Origin: Ulva prolifera
Taxonomy: Eukaryota > Chlorophyta > Ulvophyceae > Ulvales > Ulvaceae
Assembly (NCBI GenBank): GCA_023078555.1
Contig: CM041197.1
Span: 3,755,994 to 3,819,993, forward strand
Length of the DNA: 64,000 nt
Direction: 5' to 3'
The translations under genes and the position numbers were made by a program. The stretch's first letter is position 1. Every line of letters begins with the position of its first letter. Shown here piece by piece: positions 25,786 through 37,304 of this stretch. Below the pieces are notes generated by a model. It was not told where the DNA came from, made no database searches, and saw nothing but the letters and a program-made list of their open reading frames with translations.

Positions 25786-26199
25786 TCACCCTTGGCATCT
25801 AGAGATGTAACCAAATCTATGCTGACAAGGCTGCACGACATTTGCAGGAGTGCGAACACATTGGATACGTAGGTGTTTCATATCTCGCATCATCGCGCTC
25901 CAGTTTGCGAGAATCCAAAGGTGCACAAGATGGCATCGCGGGAGGACAGACGCACCACATCCATCGGCTGGATGACCCAGCCCATCTGCGCACACGTCAC
26001 CACGCTTGATGAATCTGTCAGCGTGGTCGGTGAAAGAAGTTTTTGCCGGGAAGACGGCTCCGCAACAGCATGTAAAACGTTTTGCTGGGTTGCCAGTCCT
26101 CGGGTTGGTACGACCAGTTTTTACAGAGTGCACGGGATAATGCCTAGCATACACTATAGTGACACCGTCAGAGTCTTCTCTGTAGTTGTACTTCCGCAT
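25786..26199 (-). CDS. Hypothetical ORF with a possible zinc-finger-like segment
   Basis: A 137-codon minus-strand frame contains RFTCCCGAVFPAKTSFTDHA, a Cys/His arrangement resembling a partial zinc finger. The rest has no recognised family. It points away from the next gene on the plus strand, about 300 bp off. It could be a first exon of a longer gene or a chance frame. Confidence 0.25.
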   Translation of the reverse strand: MRKYNYREDSDGVTIVYARHYPVHSVKTGRTNPRTGNPAKRFTCCCGAVFPAKTSFTDHADRFIKRGDVCADGLGHPADGCGASVLPRCHLVHLWILANWSAMMRDMKHLRIQCVRTPANVVQPCQHRFGYISRCQG

Positions 26200-26506
26200 C
26201 GTACGAGTGCTGCTCTTGATACGGCTACCGATCGCGACATGGCTGTGCTAAATGGACAGCTGTAGCGAGCGATGACGCTGTGCGAGATCACGAGAGCAGG
26301 TCGACATGTTCTTTTTCAGGATACAGCTTCGATGCACTCTTTTGACGCAGCATACATGTGCTCGTGTGGATGGCTACTACTACTTTCAGACCGGCACCGG
26401 CGGTCGTGAACGATGTGCCTGTAGCCACTACCACCGACCTGTCGCGACTTGGCAATCGATCAAGTGATGCTCTACACGCACGCTGCAGCTACCAACAGCA
26501 TGCAAT

Positions 26507-27957
26507 TTGAATATGCACTCAGGCAAGAACAAAAATGTAGAAACAATTTTCTTTCAGCACATCGGGACTGGGACCATGGCTGCTCGTGATTCCAGAACGT
26601 GCTGCGCCACGGTGGTGTGCCTCCTCGTCGGACCCGTCGTTGCGAGAGGCGTCACGTCACGATCCAAAGGTAAGATTGAAAAGACTTTGAAATATCGTCT
26701 GGGTCCATCGACGTCAATCGAACAGAAGCTGCTTGCGATCGAAGAGGATTTGGGGACCGGCAACTGTGAAGACGCCAGCGCATGGGCAATCACAGACAAG
26801 AAGGATTTCAAGATACCCGACGAATCAGATCGCCTCAGATTCCGTGTGGCAGAAGTGCTTGCGTTCGCTTTGGATTTCTGCAAGCATCAGGTGCTGCGCC
26901 TCATCAAATGTCTGCTGAACTGTCGTGTCGGGTGCCTTGCCCAGTGCAGCTCTGCTCCCCTTTTTGAGGTTTCCAGCCTCTGGTATTGAACAGGTGGAAC
27001 CGGACCCCTTCGTTTTCAAGGCAACGCGAGAAGACAGTCTTACACACGATCACCTGCTGCTCACAGTCGTCTTCCCAAAATTTCCAAATGATGAACCTAC
27101 ACTGGCGGTTACACAGCCAGCTGGGAAGATAAGGAGTGGTCAAATTGTATTTGCCGAGAATTGGATGAGAGTGCCAAGTGCGTCAGTATCCAGTGTGGTT
27201 CCACAATTTGTTGCATTGATTTGGACCGCACACTACACCAATACCGGTGACTTGCAGGTGGTAAATGTAGCCTCACTAACAAGCTGATACAATACTTACG
27301 TGCAACGGTGAAGGAGGACCAAGCTGGGATCAAAGTTATTGCTGAAGATCAGACGATGATGCTGATGCCCACCTACTCGAATACAACCATTCACGACATT
27401 AACCCGGACTTTAAGTACGATGCGGACACGTGCGCTGGCACCGTGAAACACCCTGCTGCGATGGTGACATGGCTAGACGACATTTATGATGGCGTACACA
27501 AGCTATTGATGACGAATTTTCAAATAGATCTTGCCGCTGCCAGGGTAAGACTGCACTTGTGTTAACATGCTATGACATATGCTACGACTCACACCCGCTA
27601 GGGGTTTTCTCGCTGGCAGAGTAGAGACAATAATGTGTTACCGGATCGGTGTGCCATTTGCAGACCAAAGCGCTGCGCTATGGGATTGAGTGGCGATCAG
27701 ACCTCAAAAACAGAAAAGTCGTGAATAAGGCACTGGTTGTCACTCAGCGAGCATGGTTGGACAAAAACTGCTGCCGTGTCATCAGGTTCCTGGACACAAA
27801 CAACTTCCTGACGAAGAAACAGAGAGAGGCTTTGACTGACGGCCTTAGCAAGGAACTAGCTGAAAAAGTAATGAACTGCATTCAGAGAGGATGCCTGGTA
27901 CGTCACATGTTGCAGCGTAACCTGACAGACCAATCTGCAAGCCGCGCCACCCACTAG
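26507..27957 (+). CDS. Unknown four-exon gene
   Basis: Exon 1 (about 26507-26887) has an N-terminal hydrophobic run (CCATVVCLLVGPVVARG) that could be a signal peptide, then a charged region ending CKHQ. A GT-AG intron (26888-26990) joins in frame to exon 2, which begins VEPDPFVFKATRED. Exon 3 (about 27276-27545) includes MLMPTYSNTTIHDINPDF and ends at CCAGG/GTAAGA. A further GT-AG intron leads to exon 4 (27662-27900), which contains ALVVTQRAWLDKNCC and LTKKQREALTDGLSKELAEK. The join between exons 2 and 3 is unclear, because the apparent intron is very short and has CTAAC just before AAG. The coding composition is convincing. I do not recognise the family and assign no function. Confidence 0.5.
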
Positions 27958-28387
27958 GAGAATGGCGACACGGTGAAACGGATCCGGGTGTCGTCCGCCA
28001 GATTCCGAAAGTCCGTTCACTCTCTGATACCTCTCCGACGTCATCGGAAGCGAGCAGTCGGATGGACCTTGGACTTTGGCACCGAATCATCCGCCGACCC
28101 AGGTATAATCTGCCGGACTGTGGACGTACCTTACCGCTGCAAGTGGCCTTCGCGTGTCTGCGCCGGCTGCCATGATACGAGGTCACTTCGGGCCCAGCCC
28201 GCGCCAGTGTTGGCACTTTTGTATTTCGTATGGCATACGCTGGGCAGCGAATACGGTATGCAAATACGTTTGCGGTGGGGGAATACGTGTGTCAAAGTGC
28301 ACTTGAGGCAGGAACATAGCAACGGGGGTGCGGGGGCGCAGCCCCCGCCGACCAGAGCATCTGTGCATGCACCAAGACAACAGCAGC

Positions 28388-28672
28388 TCATTCTGTTGCA
28401 ACATCCTCGTCGCTGGCATCACTGCTTCCACCCTCGTCCTCCGAAGCAAATGCATCGAAGTACATCTGCTCATAGAGCTCACTACGGTTGGCGTGCTCTG
28501 TCGCATACAGCGTACGCAGGTTCTGGAACACATAAACAAGCTTCTCAGTCTTGTCTACGCTCAGGCGGTTGCGCTTCTTGCTCACAACATGCTCATACGC
28601 AGACCAGTTGCGCTCACAAGGCGACGCCGTTGGCCCCAGCGCAGTGATGCGCTCTGCAATTTCTGCAATGCC
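28388..28672 (-). pseudogene. hAT transposase, C-terminal dimerisation region
   Basis: Read on the minus strand, the frame gives ITALGPTASPCERNWSAYEH followed by VVSKKRNRLSVDKTEKLVYV and an acidic tail. 'SxxxERNWSxxxxxxSKKRNRL' is the conserved C-terminal dimerisation motif of hAT-superfamily transposases (established knowledge). Only this end is visible: a TAA closes the frame upstream at about 28675, and I saw no catalytic region nearby. It is most likely a remnant or a last exon. Confidence 0.75.
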
Positions 28673-29393
28673 TTAATATCTACGTGAGATTTCCAGTCAT
28701 CATCACGCCCTCGCTTTTGCGCTGCAGGGCCCGCGGCCGCGGGCCTGTTCCCCAAGAACCGCTGCATCGTGCCACAGTGAACAGCACGCTGCACGTAAGC
28801 CGCAATGTCTCATGACCTCTGACAATACTACAGACACGACTAAACGTTACACGAGGCTCTGTGTGGCGGCATGCGCAGCGCAGCGGCCGCGGCAGGTGAC
28901 TATTGAGCCTACGCGCTTGTCGACAAGCGTCTACAAGCGCAGTCTGTGTACAGCGCTAGCACTTAGGCGCCCACACGCTGGCCAAGTCCAACGTATGCCG
29001 TATTCCATACGATGTGGCCATAATACGCGTATTTCATACGTTTTTTTCGAGAATACGCGTATTTTGCCAACACGGGCCCCGCGCTGACAGTGGATCGAAT
29101 GATACTATTGGTTACTTTATTACTACACGCGTATCTGGAAACGACTGGATTGGACACGGTGCAGGTATATGTGGACCCATACTCATGGCAACTGACATCG
29201 ACTTTGGGCAGGAGACGAAGCGGCAGGAAGCTGGAGGCAGGCTCACAATAGCGGTGACTTTCTGCATCGCCCAAGATAGCGTTGGTCCGTATTTCAGGCT
29301 CGGCAGCAGTCCATGTAGTGTCGGTCGTCGCCCTGTGAATGGTGGCCGGAAAAGCGTGCACATAGGTTCCTGGATGCGAATGCATGCGGTGGT
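28673..29393. other. No recognisable gene
   Basis: Short frames only. The stretch 28.99-29.08 kb is rich in TACG-type words (AATACGCGTATTT, TTCATACG) but forms no regular repeat. Confidence 0.4.
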
Positions 29394-29750
29394 CCAGAGT
29401 GGCCATTCGGCGAATGGCCACTCTGGCGGAGTTACGTCATCATGCTCCAGGTAAGGCGTGCGCTCGTCCTCCTGGACGCGAATGCATGTGATGGTCCAGA
29501 GTGGCCATTCGCCGAATGGCCACTCTGACGGGGTGACGTCATCGTGCTCAAGCAAATGTGTGAGCTCATCCCGATTAGTACCTGGCTGCGAGTGCATACG
29601 CTGATCCAGAGCGGCCATTCGCCGAATGGCCGCTCTGGCGGGATGACGTCATCGTGCTCCAGGTAACGAGTGAGCTCATCCCGATTAGTACCTGGATGCG
29701 AGTGCATGCGCTGGTCCAGAGTGGCCATTCGCCGAATGGCCGCTCCAGCG
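29360..29750. repeat. Four ~110-bp repeats, each carrying a 33-bp palindrome
   Basis: Palindromes start at 29394, 29496, 29606 and 29716 (spacings 102, 110 and 110). Each runs from CCAGAGTGGCCATTCG through the centre to CGAATGGCC and its complement. The first and third are perfect 33-mers around one central base, the second has one end mismatch and the fourth is worn at its right end. The third unit carries C instead of T in the left arm and the matching G instead of A in the right arm, so pairing is kept. The linker contains TGACGTCA and GAGCTCATCCCGATTAGTAC. Possible roles are protein-binding sites, a cruciform, or an old element end. Confidence 0.85.
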
Positions 29751-29990
29751 CGGTTGATCTCACCCTGCCCTACCCGAGTGATCAGGCGCCTTTGCATTCG
29801 GGGCCCCCAACTTGGGTCGTGCTTCATGAAAGGGACAAACGGTGGATATTGTGTATGATACGGCTAACGTCCAGCGTTTGCATTTCACCTGGCGTTTCAG
29901 TGCACCGCGTCCCTGCTGGCGTCGTATTCCTTCGCCTAGCTGCGCTGCTCGTGACCAGTTACCGCATCCGGCAGTGACTAGAATATTTGT

Positions 29991-32737
29991 TTGCATACAA
30001 TGGATCCGCGCCATGCTGCAGCAGTTGCAGGGCTGTCAAGTACCCAGAATAGGCCTACTTCCGCGCGCAGCGGAGACTTACTCGTCGGTCGCATGCGTAC
30101 TCAGAGAATCCCTGTAGTGGGTACTTTAATTTCAAGGGACGGGCGTTTTACTGATCGTGCCCGCGTCGGCCGCAACGACGGTCCACTGTCCGGTCCTGGG
30201 GTGTGGGTGTGGTGGTCCCTGGGGGTGGTTCTGCGAGACGACGTGGTGGAGAGTCGGACGAGGGAGCTGGGTACGGCCAAGGAAGTGATTGTCACTACCT
30301 GTCTCGTGCTCTCCTCCTGGCTGCACGAGCAGGCAATGCTCGTGTCCTCGTGGGAGGGCAAAGGGAAGACCCCACATGGCTGCCTGGTGCCCCGGCGGTG
30401 GAAGCCCCTGTCGGGAAAGACAGAGGTGTGTGTGCCCGGTGTGCTGGTGGATCAGCTGAGCGCGATCTGCATTTACTGCCAGTCCACTGACACGGGGCCC
30501 GGCTAACCTGTGGAGTGGGGCCAGGACTCAGTGCCGCCATTTGTGCAGGTTGAGATCACCGGCCACGTAAGTGAGTCTGGCCTCCCTAAGACCAGAATCA
30601 CAGCGGAGAGAGATCCGGAGCTTCGCCAGCGGTTCGATCTTCCTCAGATCAACGTGGGGGGAAAGCGCAAAGGCCCGGACCCCCCGCGTCCAGACGGTGT
30701 GCTCTCTGCACGCATGTTGTTATGTAACGCAGTCACGTATGCTGTCCCCACATCGTGCGCGGCATGGCCTCCGCATTTGTGCACAAGTGACATGGGTGTT
30801 CTCGGTGCGGTGTATCATTGCTCCACCCCGCGACACGTCGTGTGGGCCTGGGCTTCCTTCATGTCTGGGCTGTCCCCTCATCGCACCAAGTTGTGGACAG
30901 CCGGAAAGGCGTCTCCCGCGGTGGAGGGTCACGGGTCCTCCAGGCACAGGGAGAGACCCACATCCAACCTCCCAGAGGACCTGAACCCGCTGGTGGCGTG
31001 GGTGCTGTATGAACACGCACACTACCTCCAGCTCGAGAGCATGGATGAAGATGAGCTCGAGCCGTGTCAGTCGATAGCACGGCACATTGGGGCCCGGTGC
31101 CACAGGATGTTGGCGAACACAAACGGGGTCCCTGCACAGCCGGTTTTCCAGCTGACCTCGGGCGTGCCGGTGTTAGCTGACATGCACACCTCGCACTCGG
31201 ACCTCATCAAAGCTTTCGTGCGCTCCTGTGACTTTCCATGACTCCGGCATGGACAGGGGGACTGCCTGTTGGTCTGTGTGCTGTCCTGTTCTACCAGGCA
31301 TTTGTGCCTTATCGCATGCATGATCGTGGCCATGGTGCCCCGGGCCCTGTTTCTGTTGATCCCTCAAGTCTGGCCTGTCACCGGCCTGGGCTCGAGCTGT
31401 GTAGTCAGGTCTCTTTGCGTGCAGGATGTCAAGATCCTCGGTGAGTTTGTCGCCGCGCTCGACAACTTAGGACCCTGGGTATTGGCTTATGCGGCGGAGC
31501 ACCCTCTGTTTGATTGTGCAGAGGTGCGAGGTGCCACTGACCTGTACATGCCATCGAGAGCTGCGTGTCTGTGCAGAGCTGTATATGCTTTCTGTTGCCC
31601 GTCCCCCATTGTTGAGTATACCTGGGATCTCGCCGTGCAGGGTGACCGAGTAGCCCGAGCTCTCCGTCCGGCGTGGAGTTCTGTGCAGGCATTCAACTCC
31701 CACATCATGTGGGCATGTGAAGGGCTGCAGCTGACCTCTACGGAACTGGCGTCCTTCGCCACGAATGGGATCCACCCGTTCATGCATGCTTATCGGCGCC
31801 TCGTCGCCGTGGCTGTGACAGGGGACCCGGGGGCGCCTGTCCTGGAGAGGCGGCGTGTGCAGGTCATTCCAGCCTTGGAGCCCAGCCTCCTGGATCCCGC
31901 CTTTGCCGCCATCCTGGTGTGCACGGTGAATACCAGCAGTGCGCTACCAACCTTTTCTTCTCCATTGTTCAGGATTCAGTTGTTACCTGCTGTAGCCCCC
32001 GATGTGGGGCAAATCTCAGCTTTGCAGACAGTGCTCTCGTCTGAACCACGCGGTGCATCCAGGTTTGGTGAAATCGGGGTATGGTCAGCCCGTCAAGAGG
32101 CTGGCCGACGACCTGATCCCCTTGTGCCCCGCCCCACACGCTGTGGCACTGGGCGCTCAGGAGCTGGCGGTACCTTAGCGTGGGGCAGAAAGACACCGCG
32201 GGGAGCAGTTCCGGGAAATCAGCATCCCTGCCGGTTGTCCGCCTTAGGCCAGGATCATTCCCCGAGATCAAGGACTGGGATTATGCCGGCGCTGAAGAGC
32301 TTGCCAAGCTGTCCTTGGCCAAGGGGATGCAGAGCTCTCAGTGTTACATGTGCGAACCCCCGGTGATGGTCCCTAGTCCAGGAGTGTCTCTTGCAGAACA
32401 TGCTCCCTGCATGTTCAGTCGTATGCGACTGAGTACTGGCCATCAGATCCTCCTGTTCTTTCACCAACGGGAGCATGTGCTGCTGTTAGTTGATCCAGAG
32501 TTGACATGCACGGGCCCTGGGACTACCAGCGTGTTCTGTTTGTTGTTGGCGACTCCGGTTAATGTTACAAGGGCGGAGCTCAATAACATTCCCGAAGGTA
32601 TCCTCGCCACCCTGCCCGAGGACTTGCGGCAGCCGCCTGTCGTAGCACACCCCAGCCTACCCCTGGGGCAGGGGGTGCCGGTGACACCCCTGCCTCTGGC
32701 CAGCGCAACCGTCGACGAACCGGGAAGCACGAGGTAG
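29991..32737 (+). CDS. Unknown multi-exon gene
   Basis: Plus-strand frames at 29991-30506, 30510-31241 and 31269-32366 lie in one frame, interrupted by TAA (30504) and TGA (31239). A last block is in another frame (about 32060-32737). The stops fall where introns can be drawn: acceptors TTTGTGCAG before GTTGAGATCACC (about 30548), TGCGTGCAG before GATGTCAAG (about 31427), and TTGTTCAG near 31970. Recognisable coding stretches include SMDEDELEPCQSIARHIGAR, SDLIKAFVRSCDFP, ILGEFVAALDNLGPWVLAYA and NNIPEGILATLPEDLRQPP. No known family is evident. The plus-strand Gly/Ala repeat downstream may be its C-terminus. Exon joins are provisional. Confidence 0.45.
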
Positions 32738-33082
32738 CTAAAGCACGTACCAAGTCGCTAATGCTGCGTAAGATGGGCCTGCCACCAGCCAAGAAGGGGG
32801 ACACAGCCGCTGGCGGCACCGATACCGGCGGCAGCGACACTCAGGAATCCGGTGGGGACAGGGGCAACCACCCGCCCTGCGTCCAAGGTGGCCACAGGGC
32901 CAGAGGTGCTCGGCCTGGGTTCCGCTGCGGGGACCGGGGCAGGGGGGGGCAGTCTCCCAGCCGGGGGGGGGGGGGGGGGTGCGTGTGGCCCGTCCCGCAG
33001 AGGCTGTGCCGGTCACGGCAGCGACAGGGGGGTTGAGCCTGACTGTGGGGCGGGGGGTGGTTTGGGGGGGAAAGCAGCGGCG

Positions 33083-33435
33083 GTGGCAGATTCGGCGGCG
33101 AAGGCGGGATTGAACCCCACTGTGAGGGTGGCAGCCACTGGGGGGGCTGCGGAGGCATTGCCAGTCACAGCGCTGAAGGCGGGACTGAGTCCCGTGGAGG
33201 GGAGGGCAGCGGGGGGGGGGGACGCGGAGGCTACGGCAGGCTTGGCGGGGCAGGGCGGGTTGAGCCCAACGGTGGCGGGGGAGGCGGGGGGGGGGGACGC
33301 GGAGGCTACGGCAGGCTTGCGGGGGCAGGGCGGGTTGAGCCCAACGGTGGCGGGGGAGGCGGGGGGGGGGGGGCGCGGAGGCTACGGCAGGCTTGGCGGG
33401 GCAGGGCGGGTTGAGCCCAACGGTTGGCGGGGAGG

Positions 33436-33518
<83 letters not shown>

Positions 33519-33560
33519 CGCGGAGGCTACGGCAGGCTTGGCGGGGCAGGGCGGGTTGAG
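33083..33560 (+). repeat. G-rich coding-like minisatellite
   Basis: A degenerate repeat of about 70-75 bp in one plus-strand frame encodes variants of GDAEATAGLAGQGGLSPTV, with less regular forms upstream (KAGLNPTV, KAGLSPVEG). The nucleotide unit includes GCGGAGGCTACGGCAGGCTT at about 33225, 33299, 33375 and 33520. It may be the C-terminal repeat of the gene to its left. The array is broken by poly-G tracts, so unit number is not reliable. Confidence 0.65.
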
Positions 33561-33582
33561 CCCAACGGTGGCGGGGGCGGGN
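33437..33582. other. 82-G homopolymer and an N: assembly join
   Basis: G occupies 33437-33518 without interruption. A final repeat unit follows, then a single undetermined base (N) at 33582, immediately before CAGCAAATCTTG and a 29-C run (33595-33623). The change from a poly-G strand to a poly-C strand across an N suggests two contigs were joined here. Sequence left and right of 33582 may not be neighbours in the real chromosome. Confidence 0.75.
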
Positions 33583-33592
33583 CAGCAAATCT

Positions 33593-33625
<33 letters not shown>

Positions 33626-34291
33626 GACTTTAGGACGCAAGGACTACTCATACATACAAGCTCTGCTAGACCACAAGGCATGCGTAGGCGACCTTTTGCG
33701 CACATGCTGTACTTGTTGCCGGGTCTTCCTGCTCACACTGTGGCCGCGTGTTGGGTCGACGGCCCGATCGCGTTGAACAGTTCTGAGTAGCAGCTATAAT
33801 TTCTGGGTGGCATTGCCGGAAACGCTGCAAAGCAACCCAACACTGGCCCAGGCACGTGCGCGCCGCCGCTCAATCTACCGCTGTGGCGTGCACTGAGTGA
33901 TGCATCCAGTTGGGGCGGGGGTGTGCACGTGCCGCGCAGGGGCTGCTCTGCCTTGAGCTGGGTGTGTTCCAGGCGCAGATGGCTGCAGCGGGTTCGATGG
34001 CCGGGCCATGATGCATTCGACCACCTAGGCTGCGCGTACAATGAGGTTCAAGCGCCAGCAGATGCATTGGGTTGTGTCGCAGCATGGGCTGGGTGCACGC
34101 GTGTGTGCGCGGGAGATTTGTTTGCATGCGTGCAGGTGAGGGTGTTGCCGTACGATACAAGGACAAAGTCGGACAGGCGGATAGCTCCGCTGGGGAAATG
34201 CACCAGAGCAGCAATGCCACCGGATGCCGCGTCTGGGCGTGGCCGTGCGGCCGCGTGTGCTCGGGTTGCGTTGGTGACCGGGGTATCCGGG

Positions 34292-34366
34292 TGATTTCGC
34301 AACATGTGTGTTACGGCGGTGGCTTGCGGGTGCAGTGCCCGGCCATGTAATGCGCCAGACCTGTGT
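34292..34366 (+). repeat. Short repeat (X), inverted partner at 37183-37255
   Basis: About 75 bp, from TGATTTCGCAAC to GCCAGACCTGTG, matches the reverse complement of 37183-37255 at roughly 85% by eye. The partner ends directly at the left boundary of the nuclease/kinase-like gene unit. Here X lies immediately next to repeat Y, which marks the right boundary of the same unit. Confidence 0.7.
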
Positions 34367-34517
34367 ATGTATGTAGTTACAAAGGACAGAGGCCGGGCAG
34401 CGAGCCGTTGCCAGGAATACACACGCAAATCCACTCACGCAGTCATGGCACTAGGCCGGGAACGGGCACGTACCACAGCCCTACCGGTGATGGCAGCCAA
34501 AGATTGAAGCCCCGCAC
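34365..34517 (+). repeat. Dispersed 153-bp repeat (Y), copy 1
   Basis: The sequence from GTATGTATGTAGTTAC to AAGATTGAAGCCCCGCAC also occurs at 40186-40338 with a few substitutions and at 60348-60500 with none seen. The 40 kb copy starts exactly where the nuclease/kinase-like gene unit ends. No coding potential or RNA-gene features are obvious. Confidence 0.85.
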
Positions 34518-37304
34518 GGAGCACAAGAGCATTCCCCTTGCACAACGCCACACTCAACCAGTGCAGAGCATTCGTCACCAACAAAGCACGGTTCACCTAA
34601 CCACACCGAGACGCAACCTCCGCCAGCCGATTCAAGTGATTCATGGCAGGCCGTCCCAAGCGACCATGCGTCTCAAGCGACAACGGCACAAAATGTACGC
34701 ATCGGGGTCGTACCCCCCCCCCCCCCCCCCCCCCCACCCCCCCCCAAACGATAATCATTGGTTTCTGCACGCCCGTGTCTCCGCAGCACCCCCGTCCTCT
34801 CGGGCCGCAATAGGAACCAGCACAGGGGTTCACAACCGACACATCTCCTACGCACAAAGGGTCACCCGGCGGCATAAAAATGAGTCCCCCAGCTTCTCCT
34901 GGGCCACTGATCTGAACACCTGCGCCAGCGCCGCTGCCTGCGCGGCAGCGGCCCGCTCCCCGGGCCCCGCCGGGTCCTGGCCACCCGCTGCCGCCGCCAG
35001 GGCCGTAGCCTGCGCTGCGTCTGGGCGCCCCGTCTGGGCGTTGTGTCCGGCATCGGTGTCGGCGGCCGGAGCAGTTGCAACTTCTCTGAAATTCGTGCAC
35101 GGATGCGCATGTAGTCACACGGCAGTGTCCACGCGCTCAGCTGGCAGCAACGGTGGAGATGCACACCGGGAAGCAATGCGTGGGCACCGACCAAATCAGT
35201 GGCCCCCTGCCCCCAAACTGTGCAGAGGAAGGCAGGGGCTCCAGAGGGGACCTCAGTGACCTCTGCCTCCATCGCCTCGCCGAAATTCACATCCAAGCTA
35301 ATGTACAGGTCTGAAGCATGGAGGCTGTGGCAGCTTCGGGGACTGCACGCTCTGGTTTGCAAGTCTGTGGGGGACCATCACAGTGACGGGTGCTTGGAAA
35401 GGGGGATGTAGAGTACGTGGTCAGGTCTTGACCGGAATAAGAGCATAACACTTGCAGGTCTGAGGACATCTCGCTTTGACTGTCAAAACCTGTCAAAAAA
35501 ATCTGGTGTCATGGCGCTCACAGAGCTGTGGCAGAGACCAAGCAGAGCACACGCACCGCAATCACGACACAGAAACTGCTCGTCGATTGCGCAGAAGCAG
35601 GATGTCACGCGATTGCGCAGAAGCGGGAACGTATTTAGGTGTAATCCCAAACGCGCTACGCAGTAGATATGCAAGAGAAACAGGGGAATGTGGTGTGTAT
35701 ATGTGTTGCTGCACAGTGGCAGTCCACACCGCTGCGCTTGAAAGTGAGAGTTCTTTGACGTTCAACGATCATGCCACACTACATTGCTGTGCTCAACGTG
35801 GGCGCCACGTTCCGGCGACAATAAACGTCGGTCACAGGCTGAACGCCACGCGCAGATGCCTGCCGATTGGCAAGAAAAAGCATAGAGACTGTGCCGGACT
35901 GCAAAACATACTCATTATCTATGATATCGTCTACTGGGAGGAGCATGCTCGGTGTTGGTGAGATGAATGTGCCGACCTGCATTACCGAGTCTCGCAGCAG
36001 CGCAAAACAAATGCAGCGATGCGATCTGAAGACATTCACGACGATAATAGTCATTCAAATCGAGGCATCAAAGCAGAGAGCGACACATCAAGGCGAGAGC
36101 ACAAGTGGAAGCGTTGAAGCTGCCGCTTAGATGCATTGAAATGAAGCGTCCGGATAACGCGCACAGAGAAATCGTCTCAACCAGCGACTGAGGATCATTC
36201 ACGCACCGTGCGAGATTCATGTTCAGGCGCAGACATCTCTGCTTGACACCTAGCTGTCAAGAATACTTCAGGAGCCTGTATCAATCGTGTTTGTTCCATG
36301 CTGCAGACTACACGGCCGCCCATACAATCGCAATTTGAACTTCCGCCCGATTCGAGAGGGGAGTGTCAAGTACTGTTGGCAAGTATCGTGGAGGATCAAA
36401 TTTGTTATGGCCGATCCCAAGCGCCACCGGCGCGGTACCGATGTTCATGCATGTTCCACGTGCCATGTCTGTTATGCAAGGACAGGTTCGTCGCGAATCG
36501 CAGTAGCAATGGCATGGATTTTCAAGCAAGCGCCTTTGCAATGTGCGCGGCCCCTATAGACACCGCTGCAGCGCTCCCCCTGGGCACGCAAGGCTTCCCC
36601 CATGCCTCCTCAATTCGGGTAATTACTGCTGCAGCTGGCAGATCGAGGGTCCAGCTCCGGCTAGAGGCCTCAATAGGATGCAGTGCCGGTGGAGGCAGAG
36701 CAACTGTGCAATCTCTGCGATGCGTTGCAGGGTGGTGGACTTACAGTCACGGAACACATGTTACACATATGGTATGTATAGTATGTTGGCACGCACGTGG
36801 GAATGGTTATGGGGACCCACCGTTGGCGGGGGAGGGTTGAGTTGACACATGCAACTGGGGCCACCAGCCCAGCTGTAGCCATGGCCATGTTGCCTAGCGT
36901 TACAACCATGTTGGCCAAGCATGGAAACTGCACGCAACCTGGCATATAGGCTAGCGTACAGGCCTGTTGTATGGAACCACGACGATTTCGACCTGACATA
37001 AACTATGATGGCCATGGGGGTGTAGCAGCTACTGCACACTGGCAGCGTTTCAAGGACCAAGCCACACAGCCAGATATACGCAGCCCTTGCAAATGGTGGT
37101 GCCTGCTGATCCGCAGGGGAGCCACGCATGGCAATAATAGGAGCGCGGGGGCCCGGCACAGCGTGATGAGCACCCGACAGCACACAGGTCTGGCGCAGTA
37201 CATGGCCGGGCGTGTGCACCCACAAGCCACCGCTGTAACACACACGTTGCGCAATCAAGATCTGCCGATGCTTTGGCCCTACGAATCTCTTGTTTGCTTT
37301 GTCG

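Larger units (their letters stand above)
33624..37250. other. Interior of the duplication: no recognised gene
   Basis: Two frames have coding-like composition but no family. One is minus-strand at 35362-34862 (contains DLYISLDVNFGEAMEAEVTE, followed in another frame by an Ala-rich tract with AQVFRSVAQEKLGD). The other is plus-strand at 36298-36840 (contains PDSRGECQVLLASIVEDQ). Their counterparts in the second copy carry small indels that change the frame upstream, so either sequencing errors or decay must be assumed. The poly-C tract at 34713-34745 is missing from the other copy. Confidence 0.35.

Noticed and set aside
33382-33705. Poly-glycine and poly-proline frames across 33.4-33.7 kb
   Set aside because: Homopolymer artefacts around an N. 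Not credible protein.
33985-34010. tRNA B-box-like GGGTTCGATGG
   Set aside because: No matching A box or acceptor stem around it. No tRNA gene could be folded by eye anywhere in the window.
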